Source of the DNA: Anaeromyxobacter dehalogenans 2CP-C
Lineage (GTDB): Bacteria > Myxococcota > Myxococcia > Myxococcales > Anaeromyxobacteraceae
Length of the DNA: 64,000 bases
Reading direction: 5' to 3'
Assembly (NCBI RefSeq): GCF_000013385.1
Contig: NC_007760.1
Location: forward strand, 1,861,001 to 1,925,000
The translations under genes and the position numbers were made by a program. The notes beneath the pieces were generated by a model that worked only from the letters and a program-made list of their open reading frames with translations, did not search any database and was not told where the DNA came from. How positions within the stretch are numbered: the stretch's first letter is position 1; the number at the start of each line of letters is the position of its first letter. This document shows, piece after piece, positions 11,826-21,939 of this stretch.

Positions 11826-12560
11826 ATGCGCATCGGGATCATCTCCGACATCCACTCGAACCTCGAGGCCCTGAGCGAGTCGCTGGCCGCGCTGGAGCGC
11901 CTGCGCCCGGATCGCATCTACTGCCTGGGCGACGTGGTCGGCTACGGCGCGAGCGTGAACGAGTGCTGCGCGCTGGTGCGCAAGGTGGCCGAGGTGACGC
12001 TGCTCGGCAACCACGACGCCGCGGTGGCCGGGCGGATGGACTACAGCTTCTACTACGACGCCGCCCGCCACGCGCTCGACTGGACCGCGGCGCGCATCGA
12101 CCCGGACCACCTCGAGTGGCTGCGGGCGCTGCCGTACACCCACCGGCTCCCGGGCGTCGGCCTCAGCCACGGCAACCCGGCCGCGCCGCAGGCGTACGAG
12201 TACGTGTTCGCGAAGGAGCAGGCGAGGGACCTCGTCCCGCACCTCGACGGGCTCGAGGACGTGAACTTCGTGGGCCACTCCCACCTGTGCAAGTCGTTCG
12301 CGATCCACCCGTCGGGCGACGTGAACGAGGTGGTGGCGACGCGGTTCGGGCTGCGCCGCGGCTACAAGTACGTGATCTCGGTGGGCTCGGTGGGGCAGCC
12401 GCGCGACTGCGACAACCGCGCCTGCTTCGTCACCTACGACACCGAGGAGCGCGTGGTGGAGTTCCACCGCGTGCCCTACGACATCGAGACCGCGGCGCAG
12501 AAGATCTTCGACGCCGACCTCGCCCTGAACTTCGGCAAGCGGCTGTTCCTGGGCGTGTGA
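11826..12560 (+). CDS. Calcineurin-like metallophosphoesterase
   Basis: This 244-residue phosphoesterase carries the canonical two-metal site: MRIGIISDIHSNLEAL (DxH), CLGDVVGYG (GDxxG), LLGNHDAAV (GNHD) and VGHSHL (GHxH). The SVGSVGQPRDCDNRACFVTYD segment near the end is usual for the YfcE/DUF2436-like subgroup. The natural substrate is unknown. Its stop (12558-12560) is 21 bp from the stop of the convergent propeller gene. GTGTGA and TCACAC flank this gap and could form a weak shared hairpin. Confidence 0.88.
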   Translation: MRIGIISDIHSNLEALSESLAALERLRPDRIYCLGDVVGYGASVNECCALVRKVAEVTLLGNHDAAVAGRMDYSFYYDAARHALDWTAARIDPDHLEWLRALPYTHRLPGVGLSHGNPAAPQAYEYVFAKEQARDLVPHLDGLEDVNFVGHSHLCKSFAIHPSGDVNEVVATRFGLRRGYKYVISVGSVGQPRDCDNRACFVTYDTEERVVEFHRVPYDIETAAQKIFDADLALNFGKRLFLGV

Positions 12561-12581
12561 TCCGCGGGGCCCGCCCGCCGC

Positions 12582-14816
12582 TCACACCACGCTGAGGTGG
12601 GTGGCCAGCCGGAACCCGGTGGTCAGGCCGTCGAGGTCCATCGCGGCGACGCGCAGCGCCCCGTCCACGGCCAGCCGCGCCGGGGCGACCGCCGGGATGG
12701 CACCCACCGGCTCCCCGGTGCGCAGCGCCAGGCAGGCGATCCCCTCGCCCGGCACGAGCAGCGTCCCGCGCGCCACCGCGGGCGCGGCCGCGCCCGGCGG
12801 CAGGTGGCCCGGCGGCGCGGCCCGGCTCCAGCGCACCGCGCCGTCGCGCCCGAGCGCCACCAGCGCGCCGGCGGCGTCGCGGAGCACGAGCAGCGGGCCG
12901 GCGGCGGCCGCCGCGGGCGCGCCGGTGAGCGGCGGCGCGTCGGTCCAGTCCGCGCTGCCGTCGTCGCGCAGCGCGGTGACCGCGGGATCGCCGCCCACCG
13001 TCCCCACGACGGCGAGGCGCGGGCCCCACGCGATGGGCGGGCCGGCCGGGACGAGGTCGAGCGGCGCCTCCCAGCGGCGCGCGCCGGTGGACGGGTCGAG
13101 CGCGAGGAGCGCCGTGCCGGCGCCGGCCTCCGCCAGCACCAGGCAGGCGCCGCGTCCGGCGGACGGCGCGCAGCAGGGCGCGCCGGGCGCGCGGACGCGC
13201 CAGGCCAGCCGCCCCGCCGCGTCCACCGCGTAGACGAAGCCGGCGTCGGAGGCGGCCACCGCCACGCCGCCGAACGCGGCGGCCCGGAGGCGCGGCCGGC
13301 CCGGGAGCTCGAGGCGCCACAGCGTGCGCCCGGTCGCGGCCTCGAGGCCGGTGAGCGCCCCCGGCTCGACCAGCACGAGCGGCCCGCCGGCGAGCGCCAC
13401 CGCGCCCTCCGGATCGGCGCCGGGCGGCGTGCGGGCCCAGCGCGGCCGCCCGGTGCGCAGCGCGAGCGCCTCCAGGCGCCCGGGCCCGATCACCAGCACC
13501 GCCCCGGGCAGCGGCGCCGCCCGGAGGCCGCCGGCGGCGCGCCAGGCCACCTCGCCGCGGGCGCGGTCCACCGCCACCACCGCCTCCGCGCCGGCGGCGA
13601 GCGTGAGCGCCCCGGCGTTCCACAGCCCCGGGCCGGCCGGCGCGCCCACGTCCACCGACCAGGCCCGGCGGAAGGACAGCCGCCGCAGGCGCCCCGGGCC
13701 GAGCGGCGCGCCGGCGGCGATCGCGGCGCCGCGGGCGCGGGCCTGCCCGGCGGACGGCCCGGCGGAGAGATCGCCGCCGGCCAGCTCCTCGACCTGCGCC
13801 AGCCGCTCCGCCGCGGCCGCCTCCAGCTCGGCCAGGTAGGCGTTCTCCGACTGGCGCGGGTTTCGCGCGCGGGCCAGCCGGCACAGGTCGAGCGCCGCCT
13901 CGGCGACCGCCCGCGCCAGCGCCAGCGGCGGCGCCGGCCGCGCCACGCCGCCCGCGCGTACCCGGCCGGCGGCGAGGTCCAGCTCCAGCGTGCGCGCCGG
14001 CGCGCGGCCCGCCCGCGAGAGCGGGACCTCCAGCGCCGGCTCGCGCCGCCGGACGGCCCCCACGATCGCGCCCGCGGCCGCGACGAGGTCTCGCAGCGCC
14101 AGGAACGGGAACCCCTGCAGCGCCAGCAGCTCGGCGCCGTCCTCGGCCACCACCCGCACCACCCCCGGCGCGAGCAGCGAGCCGAGATCCGGCCGGCCGC
14201 CCGGGTACGCGAGGAGGACGCCCTCGTCGTCCGCCAGGTCCACCGTGCAGGCGACGCGGCCCGGGCGCGGAGCAGGGCCGGGCCGCCGGGCCCGCACCGG
14301 CGGGCGCGGTCCGGGGGCGGGCGCCGCCTCGGTGCGGCGCAGGTCCCGCGCGGCGGCGCGCAGGCGGCCCGCGTCGCGCGCGGCCGCCGGGGCGGCCTCG
14401 GCCAGCTCCCGGCACAGCTCGGCGGCCGCCTCCAGGGCCGCGGCGGCGAGCGCCTCGAGGTCCACCTCCACGTCCCGGGCGAGGACGCGCGAGGGCCGGG
14501 CCAGCGAGACGAGGGTGAGGAGCGCGCTGCCGCCCCGCCGCCGGAGCACCAGCTCGAGCGCGCCCTCGTGGAACGCCACCGCCGCGTGCGGGGCCCCCCC
14601 CACCACCCGCGCCACGGCGCGCAGCAACGCCTCCAGGGAGGGGAGGAGCGGGCCCTCGGCCCGGCCGCCGGCGATGTCGATGCCGTCCACCTCGATGGCC
14701 AGCGCGTCCACGATGGCGCGGGTGGCGGCCGTGCGCGCCGGCCCGGCGGCGCGGCGGAGCGCGGCCGTCAGGTCGGGGTCGAGGCGCCAGCTGGTACCCG
14801 TGCGGATCCGGATCAT
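12582..14816 (-). CDS. Large PQQ-type beta-propeller protein without a signal peptide
   Basis: This 744-residue protein has two parts. The N-terminal ~370 residues are Ala/Arg-rich and helical with no family I recognise. The second half holds repeated propeller blades, with motifs such as VVAVDRARGEVAWRAAGGL, LTGLEAATGRTLWRLELPG, VYAVDAAGRLAWRVRAPG, LLALDPSTGARRWEAPL and LVALGRDGAVRWSRAAPP, as in BamB/PQQ-repeat proteins. No export signal is visible at MIRIRTGTSWRLDPDLTA, so a cytoplasmic role is likely if the start is right. Blade-type propellers usually scaffold protein interactions. I cannot assign a function. Confidence 0.7.
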   Translation of the reverse strand: MIRIRTGTSWRLDPDLTAALRRAAGPARTAATRAIVDALAIEVDGIDIAGGRAEGPLLPSLEALLRAVARVVGGAPHAAVAFHEGALELVLRRRGGSALLTLVSLARPSRVLARDVEVDLEALAAAALEAAAELCRELAEAAPAAARDAGRLRAAARDLRRTEAAPAPGPRPPVRARRPGPAPRPGRVACTVDLADDEGVLLAYPGGRPDLGSLLAPGVVRVVAEDGAELLALQGFPFLALRDLVAAAGAIVGAVRRREPALEVPLSRAGRAPARTLELDLAAGRVRAGGVARPAPPLALARAVAEAALDLCRLARARNPRQSENAYLAELEAAAAERLAQVEELAGGDLSAGPSAGQARARGAAIAAGAPLGPGRLRRLSFRRAWSVDVGAPAGPGLWNAGALTLAAGAEAVVAVDRARGEVAWRAAGGLRAAPLPGAVLVIGPGRLEALALRTGRPRWARTPPGADPEGAVALAGGPLVLVEPGALTGLEAATGRTLWRLELPGRPRLRAAAFGGVAVAASDAGFVYAVDAAGRLAWRVRAPGAPCCAPSAGRGACLVLAEAGAGTALLALDPSTGARRWEAPLDLVPAGPPIAWGPRLAVVGTVGGDPAVTALRDDGSADWTDAPPLTGAPAAAAAGPLLVLRDAAGALVALGRDGAVRWSRAAPPGHLPPGAAAPAVARGTLLVPGEGIACLALRTGEPVGAIPAVAPARLAVDGALRVAAMDLDGLTTGFRLATHLSVV

Positions 14817-14856
14817 GGAACCGGAAGAATCATCGCGGAATCAGGCACTTTCAACG

Positions 14857-14886
14857 TTGACAGGCCCGGTCCACGGCACGAAGATG
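14857..14886 (+). promoter_or_regulatory. Possible promoter for the HARE-HTH gene
   Basis: TTGACA at 14857-14862 is a perfect -35 hexamer. AAGATG at 14881-14886, 18 bp downstream, is a weak -10. The site lies in the 138-bp divergent gap between the propeller gene and the HARE-HTH gene. Confidence 0.4.
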
Positions 14887-14954
14887 AAGCTTCCGATGCG
14901 GCCGCCCGCCTGCTGGCGGCCCCGACAGCTCGAGACCTCCGTCCAAGGACGTAC

Positions 14955-16886
14955 ATGACCTTCACCGAAGCCGCCATCGAGGTGCTGCGGCGCGAGGGGA
15001 AGCCTCTCCACTTCAGGAAGATCGCCGAGATCGCCATCCGGGAGAACCTGCTCGACCACGTCGGCAAGATCCCGGAGGAAACCCTGGCCGATCAGCTCGC
15101 CGCACACTGCCGGCTCCCCCACGCCGAGCGGCGCGTCCTCCCCGTTCAGCCCGGCACCTTCGCGCTGTCCGAGTGGGGGCTCGACGAGGATCCCCTCGGC
15201 CTCGAGAACCTGATCGAGCCGCCGCCGGAGAACGAGCTGCCCTACCGCAGCCGGGAGCGGCACCCGTCGCCCTCGCGCGAGATGGCGCGGGCCACCGGCC
15301 GCGACGAGCGGGGCCGCGGCCGGCGCCGCGAGGAGGAGGATCGCCGCGCGCGCCGCTTCCCGCCGCCCGCCGAGGTCGCCTACGAGATCCTGGCCGGCGC
15401 CGGCCGCGCGCTCACGCTGGCCGAGATCGCCCTGCAGGGCACCGAGCGGATGCTCATGCCGGACGCGTTCGTCCGCGACACCGCGTCGCTGTCCGCCGCG
15501 CTCGCCGAGGACAACCGCCGGCGCGAGGCGTCCGGCCGCCACCCGCTCTTCCAGGTGGAGGGCGAGGCCGTCACGCTCATCGCCCAGCCGGAGCCCGGCG
15601 AGCGTCCCGCCGCCCCGGCCCCGCGGCCGGCGGCCGCAGCCCCCGGCGACCTGCGCCGCGCCGCCCTGGCCGCCCTGCGGCGGCGGCTGCGCGAGTGCGA
15701 GCCGCCCGCCGTCGAGCACGTCGCGATCCGGATGCTCGAGAAGCTTGGCTACCGCGAGGTGAAGGTCGCCAAGCGCGGCCGCGAGCACGTGGTCTGCACC
15801 GCGCGCAAGCGCATCGGCCTCGCCGACCTGCGGCACGCGGTCCGCATCGTCCGCACCGGCGCGGAGGCGTCGCGCCGCGACGTGACCGACCTGCGCCGCG
15901 ACCTCGTCCACTACGGCGCGCAGCTGGGCGTGGTGGTCACCGCGGGCGACGCGGCGCGCGACGCGCGCGGCGAGGCGTCCGCCGCCGGCCAGCTCCCGGT
16001 CATCCTGCTCTGCGGCGAGGCCTTCGCCGAGGCGATGACCGAGGCCGGCCTGGGCTGCGTGCCGGTGGTGGTGCCGGAGGTGGACGACGCGTTCTTCCAG
16101 GCCGCCGCCGAGGCCGCCGCGGCCGAGGAGGCCGCCCGGCTGGCGCGGCGCGAGGAGCGCGACCGGCGCGAGGACCGCGGCGAGCGCGGCGAGCGCGCCG
16201 ACCGCGGCGAGCGCGGCGACCGCGATCGGCGCCGGGAGGAGCGGCGCGAGCCGCGGCGCGACGAGCGCCCGCGCCCGGCGGCGGAGGGCGTGGCGGTCGA
16301 GGCGTCCGCCGCGCCGGCGCCGGAGGGGATCGAGCCGGCGGTCGCGGCCGGTGCGCGCGTGATCGAGGTCCCGGCGGAGCTGGCGGCGGAGGAGCTCCCC
16401 GCCGCGCTCCCGCCCGGCGCCGGGCCGATCGAGGACGACGACGAGGGAGGCGAGGACGAGGGGCCGGAGGGCGCCGAGGGGCCCGAGGGCGAGGACGAGC
16501 CGGCGGAGGTCGCCGCGAACGGCGCCGCGGGCGAGGCGGGCGCGGGCGAGCGCCGCCGCCGTCGTCGCCGCCGCCGCCGCCGGGGCGGCCGCGGGCGCAA
16601 CCGCGAGGGCGCCGGCCCGCAGGCCGCAGGCGCGCCGGCGGAGGGCGCAGCGCCCGCCGCCGGGACCGCCGCCGGCGCGGGCGAGCCCGCCTGGCCCACC
16701 GCGGTGCCGGAGCCCGCGCCCCGGACCACGCCGCCGCCCCTTCCTTCCGGACCGCCGCCTGCCGCCGAGCCCCCGGCTCCGGCCGCCGCGCCGGCGGCCT
16801 CGGCCCCGGCCGGCGAGCCCGCGCCCGACCGCGCGGCCTCGTCCGAGCCGCCGCCCGAGCCCGGCCGCGGCGATCCCGAGGCCTGA
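14955..16886 (+). CDS. HARE-HTH protein with degenerate Mrr-like domain and low-complexity tail
   Basis: This 643-residue protein begins with a HARE-HTH-type winged helix (MTFTEAAIEVLRREGKPLHF, KIAEIAIRENLL, about residues 1-85). A second similar unit follows at about 135-215 (PPAEVAYEILAGAGRALTLAEIALQG, HPLFQVEG). Residues about 250-365 resemble a restriction-endonuclease/Mrr fold (VEHVAIRMLEKLGYREVKV, LGVVVTAGDA, PVILLCGEAFAEAM), but the usual catalytic D...QxK signature is not seen; the equivalent region reads EHVVCTARKR. The rest is low-complexity: an Arg/Glu/Asp block (RREDRGERGERADRGERGDR), an acidic stretch, a run of about ten Arg residues, then a Pro/Ala tail. A DNA- or RNA-binding regulator is inferred. 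It starts at the ATG at 14955. Confidence 0.75.
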   Translation: MTFTEAAIEVLRREGKPLHFRKIAEIAIRENLLDHVGKIPEETLADQLAAHCRLPHAERRVLPVQPGTFALSEWGLDEDPLGLENLIEPPPENELPYRSRERHPSPSREMARATGRDERGRGRRREEEDRRARRFPPPAEVAYEILAGAGRALTLAEIALQGTERMLMPDAFVRDTASLSAALAEDNRRREASGRHPLFQVEGEAVTLIAQPEPGERPAAPAPRPAAAAPGDLRRAALAALRRRLRECEPPAVEHVAIRMLEKLGYREVKVAKRGREHVVCTARKRIGLADLRHAVRIVRTGAEASRRDVTDLRRDLVHYGAQLGVVVTAGDAARDARGEASAAGQLPVILLCGEAFAEAMTEAGLGCVPVVVPEVDDAFFQAAAEAAAAEEAARLARREERDRREDRGERGERADRGERGDRDRRREERREPRRDERPRPAAEGVAVEASAAPAPEGIEPAVAAGARVIEVPAELAAEELPAALPPGAGPIEDDDEGGEDEGPEGAEGPEGEDEPAEVAANGAAGEAGAGERRRRRRRRRRRGGRGRNREGAGPQAAGAPAEGAAPAAGTAAGAGEPAWPTAVPEPAPRTTPPPLPSGPPPAAEPPAPAAAPAASAPAGEPAPDRAASSEPPPEPGRGDPEA

Positions 16887-16902
16887 CGCACGGCGGGACG
16901 CG

Positions 16903-17793
16903 ATGCCCGGACCGGCGCGACGGCGGATGGCGGTGGGGATCGCGGCGGGCGCGCTCCTCGTCGCCGCCGCCTGCCGGCCCGGGACGCCCCCGCTGCACGT
17001 CGTGTCGATCCGCGCCGAGCCCGGCGCGCTGGCGGGCCCGCTGGTGGAGGCCGGCCTGGACCCCGCCGCGCTGGAGTCGGCCGCGCGCGACGCGCTCGCC
17101 GGCGCCGGCTTCCGGCTGGGCGAGGGGAAGCGCCCGCACCAGGCCCGCGTGGACGTGGTGGGCATCCGCTTCGTGCCGGGGCCGCCCGGCGGCGTGGCGC
17201 GGGTGGAGACCGCGGTGCAGCTGGAGCTGGTCCCCGCCGAGGGGACCGAGGGCACCGCCGTGCGCGAGACCGCGACCGGCGCCGCCACGCTCGCGGCCGG
17301 GCCCGCCGACGCGTGGCGGGCCGCGCTGGCGCTCGCCGCGCGCGGCGCCGCCGACGCGCTCGCGCTGGCGTCGGCGGAGGACGCGAAGTCCACGGCCGCG
17401 GTGGTGCGAGACCTCGGCGCGGACGACGCGCGGGTGCGGCGGCACGCGGTGCGGGTGGCGGGCGAGCGGCGCGCGCGCGAGGCGGTGCCGGCCCTCGTCG
17501 AGCGCCTGCGGGATCCGGAGCCGGAGGTGGCGCACCTGGCGGTGGGCGCGCTCGGCCAGATCCGCGACCCGCGGGCGGTGGCCCCGCTCATCGACCTCTC
17601 GCAGCGCGGCGACGGCGGCATGGCGCTGGCGCTGGTGCGCATCATCGGCGACATCGGCGGGCCCGAGGCGGAGGGTTACCTGCTCACGCTCGAGGCCGGT
17701 CACCCGGAGCCGCGGGTGCGCGCCGCGGCCCGCGCCGCGCTCGCCGAGCTGCGCGCGCGCGACGCCGAGGCCGGCCGCGTGGCGGGCAAGTAG
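16903..17793 (+). CDS. Lipoprotein with HEAT-like repeats
   Basis: This 296-residue protein starts MPGPARRRMAVGIAAGALLVAAAC, a lipoprotein-type signal with Cys at about residue 24, although the lipobox is imperfect. Residues about 150-285 form HEAT/PBS-lyase-like helical repeats: DDARVRRHAVRVAGERRARE, LVERLRDPEPEVAHLAVGAL, IRDPRAVAPLIDLSQRG and HPEPRVRAAARAALAEL. The middle part is a beta-rich region without a recognised domain. Such repeats mediate protein binding. The gene follows the HARE-HTH gene by 16 bp and is probably in the same operon. Confidence 0.7.
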   Translation: MPGPARRRMAVGIAAGALLVAAACRPGTPPLHVVSIRAEPGALAGPLVEAGLDPAALESAARDALAGAGFRLGEGKRPHQARVDVVGIRFVPGPPGGVARVETAVQLELVPAEGTEGTAVRETATGAATLAAGPADAWRAALALAARGAADALALASAEDAKSTAAVVRDLGADDARVRRHAVRVAGERRAREAVPALVERLRDPEPEVAHLAVGALGQIRDPRAVAPLIDLSQRGDGGMALALVRIIGDIGGPEAEGYLLTLEAGHPEPRVRAAARAALAELRARDAEAGRVAGK

Positions 17794-17847
17794 CCGCGCG
17801 GCGGCGAGGGCCACCTCGCGCCGGCTTTCCGCTAAGATGCGGGCCTC

Positions 17848-18435
17848 ATGACGCTCCGCACCCTGGTTCCGATCCTCGCGCTCGCGCTCGCCTGCGCGCG
17901 CGCCCCGGCGCCCGCCGCGCCCCGCGCGGCCGCGGCCTCGCCGGCCGAGTACTTCCCGCTCGCGGTCGGGAACACCTGGACGTACGTGGACGAGTCGCCG
18001 GCGCTGCCGCCGGAGCGGCGCGGCGCCACCCGCACGGTGCGGATCCTGGAGCGGACCGCCGACGGCTACTTCCGCGACAGCGATCGCGGCGAGCTGCGCG
18101 CGGACGGCGGGTGCGTGCACGACCGGCTGCGCCGGCTGCTCTGCGCGCCGCTCGCCCAGGGGCAGCAGTGGTCCTCGGTGGTGTCGGCCAGCTCCACCGA
18201 GCGCTACGAGATCGCCGCGGTGGGCGAGACCGCCGAGACGCCGGCGGGCCGGTTCGAGGGCTGCGTGCGCGTCCGGGCGCACAACCGGGCCGGGCCGACC
18301 ACCGACAACGTGCTCGAGATCACCTACGCGCCGGGCGTCGGGCCGGTGCGGATCGAGACGTGGGCGGTGGTGGAAGGGAACGTGGCGCCCCAGGTGCGGG
18401 CGGTGCTCGGCTCGTACCGGGTCGGAGGCAAGTGA
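17848..18435 (+). CDS. Putative lipoprotein of unknown function
   Basis: This 195-residue protein starts MTLRTLVPILALALACARAP, a lipoprotein signal with ALAC as the lipobox. The mature part is a beta-rich domain beginning YFPLAVGNTWTYVDE, a motif seen in many secreted proteins of unknown function in this phylum. It contains two Cys residues (GGCVHDRLRRLLCAP). Its TGA overlaps the ATG of hom (TGATG), so translation is coupled. Possible -10 TAAGAT at 17833-17838 lies just upstream. Confidence 0.65.
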   Translation: MTLRTLVPILALALACARAPAPAAPRAAAASPAEYFPLAVGNTWTYVDESPALPPERRGATRTVRILERTADGYFRDSDRGELRADGGCVHDRLRRLLCAPLAQGQQWSSVVSASSTERYEIAAVGETAETPAGRFEGCVRVRAHNRAGPTTDNVLEITYAPGVGPVRIETWAVVEGNVAPQVRAVLGSYRVGGK

Positions 18436-19760
18436 TGCGCGAGGTCGGGATCGGGATCGCCGGGTTCGGCGTGGTGGGCGGCGGGGTGCTGTCCATCCTG
18501 CGCCAGCACGCGGAGGACATCGAGGCGCGGCTGGGCGGGCGGATCGTGGTCCGGCGCGTGGCGCTGCGCGACCTGGACAAGGAGCGCTCGATCGACGTCG
18601 ATCCCGCGCTGCTCACCACGCGGCTCGAGGACCTGCTCGACGACCCCGCCATCCAGGTGGTGGTCGAGCTGATCGGCGGCGTGGACCAGGCGTTCGAGCT
18701 GGTGTGCGGGGCGCTGGAGCGCGGCAAGCACGTGGTCACCGCCAACAAGGCGCTGCTGGCGGCGCGCGGCGAGGAGATCTTCCGGCTGGCCCGCGCGCGC
18801 GGGGTGGACGTCTACTACGAGGCCGCGGTCTGCGGCGGCGTGCCCATCATCCGCACGCTGCGCGAGGCGCTCGCCTCCGACCGGATCACCGCGCTGCACG
18901 GCATCGTCAACGGCACCACCAACTTCATCCTCACCGCCATGGCCGAGAAGGGCGAGCCCATCGAGCGGGCGCTGGCCGAGGCGCAGCGGCTGGGCTACGC
19001 CGAGGCCGACCCCACGCTCGACGTGTCCGGCGGCGACGCGGCGCAGAAGCTGTGCGTGCTCGCGCAGCTCGCGTTCGGGGCGGCGCTCCGGCCCGCGGAC
19101 GTGCTCACCGAGGGCATCATGGCGCTGAAGCCGGAGGACTTCCGGTGGGCGCGCGAGTTCGGCTACGCGCTGAAGCTGCTGGCGGTGGCCCGGCGCTGCG
19201 GCCCGGCCGAGGGCGCCGCGCCCGGCGCGCAGGACCAGCTCGAGGCCCGCGTGCACCCCGCCTTCATCCCGGCCGGCTCGCTGCTCGCCGGCGTCCGCGG
19301 GGCCATGAACGCGGTGGTGCTCCACTCGGAGGCGCTGGGCGCCTCCATGCTGTACGGGCAGGGCGCCGGCGCGATGCCCACCGGCAGCGCGGTGGTGTCG
19401 GACATCATCGACCTCACCCGCAACATCCTGGCCGGCAGCCCCGGGCGCGTGCCGCTGCCGCCGGCCGAGCCGCTCGTCTCGGTGCGGCCGCACGCCGAGG
19501 TGCGCTGCGCGTACTACCTGAACTTCTCCGTGCAGGACGCGCCCGGCGTGCTCGCGCGCATCGCCTCGCAGCTCGCCGCGCGCCACATCTCCATCGCGGC
19601 GGTGCAGCAGCGCGAGCAGAACGACCAGGGCCAGCCGGTGCCGCTGGTGATCGTGACGCACGTGGCCCGCGAGGCCGACCTGCGCGCCGCCATCGCCGAC
19701 ATCGACCGCGACCCGACCACGCTCGCGCCGACGCGCCTCATCCGCATCGAGAACGTCTGA
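18435..19760 (+). CDS. hom: Homoserine dehydrogenase
   Basis: This enzyme reduces aspartate semialdehyde to homoserine on the way to threonine and methionine. The 441 residues comprise an NAD(P)-binding domain (VGIGIAGFGVVGGGVLSIL), a catalytic domain (VVTANKALLAARGEEIF with its Lys, YEAAVCGGVPIIRTLREAL, GIVNGTTNFILTAM, EADPTLDVSGGDAAQKL), and a C-terminal ACT domain (about 360-441; LNFSVQDAPGVLARIASQL). The ACT domain suggests feedback control by threonine, as known for the family. The ATG at 18435 overlaps the preceding stop. The rest of the threonine pathway is not adjacent. Confidence 0.93.
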   Translation: MREVGIGIAGFGVVGGGVLSILRQHAEDIEARLGGRIVVRRVALRDLDKERSIDVDPALLTTRLEDLLDDPAIQVVVELIGGVDQAFELVCGALERGKHVVTANKALLAARGEEIFRLARARGVDVYYEAAVCGGVPIIRTLREALASDRITALHGIVNGTTNFILTAMAEKGEPIERALAEAQRLGYAEADPTLDVSGGDAAQKLCVLAQLAFGAALRPADVLTEGIMALKPEDFRWAREFGYALKLLAVARRCGPAEGAAPGAQDQLEARVHPAFIPAGSLLAGVRGAMNAVVLHSEALGASMLYGQGAGAMPTGSAVVSDIIDLTRNILAGSPGRVPLPPAEPLVSVRPHAEVRCAYYLNFSVQDAPGVLARIASQLAARHISIAAVQQREQNDQGQPVPLVIVTHVAREADLRAAIADIDRDPTTLAPTRLIRIENV

Positions 19761-19826
19761 CCCGCGCCGCGCGCCCCGCCGCGCCCGGCCCCGCGCCGGC
19801 GGCCGCGCCGCGCCCGAGGTGAACGA

Positions 19827-20249
19827 ATGGTGAAGACGGAGCTCCGGGTCATCTACGGCGACACCGACCAGATGGGCGTCGTCTACTACGGCAACTACCT
19901 GCGCTTCTTCGAGGCGGGCCGGAACGAGTTCATCCGCGCCAAGGGGCTGCGCTACCGCGACTTCGAGGAGGCGTACGCGCTGCGCCTGCCGGTGGTGGAC
20001 GCGCAGGTGAGCTACCGCAGCCCGGCCCGCTACGACGACCTCGTCGCGGTGGAGACCTCGCTCGCCGAGGTGCGCCGCGCCTCGGCCCGCTTCGAGTACC
20101 GCATCGTCCGGGACGGCGAGCTGCTCGCCACCGGCTCCACCGTCCACGCCTGCGTGGACCTGGACGGGCGCGTGCGCCGCATGCCCCCGGAGCTGCTGTC
20201 GCGGCTCTCGGTGGGCGAGGCGCCCGCCGGCCCGGGGAAGGGAGGCTGA
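19827..20249 (+). CDS. YbgC-type acyl-CoA thioesterase
   Basis: This 140-residue hot-dog-fold thioesterase has the 4-hydroxybenzoyl-CoA thioesterase/YbgC signature VIYGDTDQMGVVYYGNYLRF, in which the Asp is the catalytic residue, followed by FEAGRNEFIRAKGL. YbgC enzymes are often encoded with Tol-Pal genes, but here the neighbours are hom and glpX, so the substrate is open. glpX begins 3 bp after its stop and the two are surely co-transcribed. Confidence 0.85.
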   Translation: MVKTELRVIYGDTDQMGVVYYGNYLRFFEAGRNEFIRAKGLRYRDFEEAYALRLPVVDAQVSYRSPARYDDLVAVETSLAEVRRASARFEYRIVRDGELLATGSTVHACVDLDGRVRRMPPELLSRLSVGEAPAGPGKGG

Positions 20250-20252
20250 GCC

Positions 20253-21218
<966 letters not shown>

Positions 21219-21234
21219 CCTTCAGGAGGCCCCG

Positions 21235-21678
21235 ATGTCGGTCGTCACGCAGGAGGTCTTCATCGACGCGCCCATCGACCGCGTCTACGACGTGATCGTG
21301 GACTACGCGCGCTACCCGGAGTTCGTGCCCGGCATCAAGGGCTGCCGCGTGCTCGCCGGCGGGCCGGGCAGGCGGGTGGAGTACGAGCTCGACCTCGGCA
21401 TCAAGCGGATCAAGTACGTGCTGCGGCACGAGGAGGAGCGCCCGCGGAAGGTGACCTGGTCGCTCCAGTCCGGCGAGCTCATGAAGGTCTCGAACGGCTC
21501 CTGGGAGCTCCACGCCGAGGGCGATCGCACCCGCGCGCACTACTCCGTCGAGATCCTGATCTCCAAGCCGCCGCTGGTCCCGCAGGCGGTCATCGACCGG
21601 ATCAGCGACGAGCTCACCAAGGTGAACCTCCCCCGCAACCTGCACGCCTTCAAGGCGCGGGCGGAGTCGCTGCGCTGA
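21235..21678 (+). CDS. START/SRPBCC-fold protein (polyketide cyclase / COQ10-like)
   Basis: This 147-residue protein has the N-terminal pattern EVFIDAPIDRVYDVIVDYAR, then YPEFVPGIKGCRVL, characteristic of SRPBCC ligand-binding proteins of the COQ10/RatA type. It ends in an amphipathic helix (IDRISDELTKVNLPRNLHAFKARAE). These proteins bind hydrophobic ligands in a helix-grip pocket; the ligand is unknown. It lies last in an apparent thioesterase-glpX-START unit, with CAGGAGG before its ATG. Confidence 0.8.
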   Translation: MSVVTQEVFIDAPIDRVYDVIVDYARYPEFVPGIKGCRVLAGGPGRRVEYELDLGIKRIKYVLRHEEERPRKVTWSLQSGELMKVSNGSWELHAEGDRTRAHYSVEILISKPPLVPQAVIDRISDELTKVNLPRNLHAFKARAESLR

Positions 21679-21762
21679 GATCCGGCAGGCGCTGTCGCCG
21701 CGGCAACGTTTGCACCGGGAGGCTCAGCCTGTGCGGCGCCGCGCACATCCTGCCGCGCCCAG

Positions 21763-21792
21763 TTGACCCCCGTATGGGACGGGTGCTTTACT
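21763..21792 (+). promoter_or_regulatory. Sigma-70-like promoter before a small gene
   Basis: TTGACC (21763-21768) and TTTACT (21787-21792) are 18 bp apart in the 261-bp gap after the START gene. The transcript would have an untranslated leader of about 140 nt before the small gene at 21940. The rest of the gap shows no gene that I can support. Confidence 0.5.
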
Positions 21793-21939
21793 GAACCGGG
21801 CCCTGCCGGGGCGAAGTGAATTGGCGCGAGGGGGCCCTGCGTCATTAGAAATGTGCGAACCGCGCCACGGAGGAGGGGAACGGGGTCGCGAGGAACGCGA
21901 CTTGCAGTTGCAGCGGTGATGATGGCCCGGAGACCCGCC

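Noticed and set aside
12597-14954. Upstream in-frame extension of the HARE-HTH gene, antisense to the propeller gene
   Set aside because: It is low-complexity shadow sequence without a ribosome site; homology begins at the ATG at 14955, behind a TTGACA promoter element.
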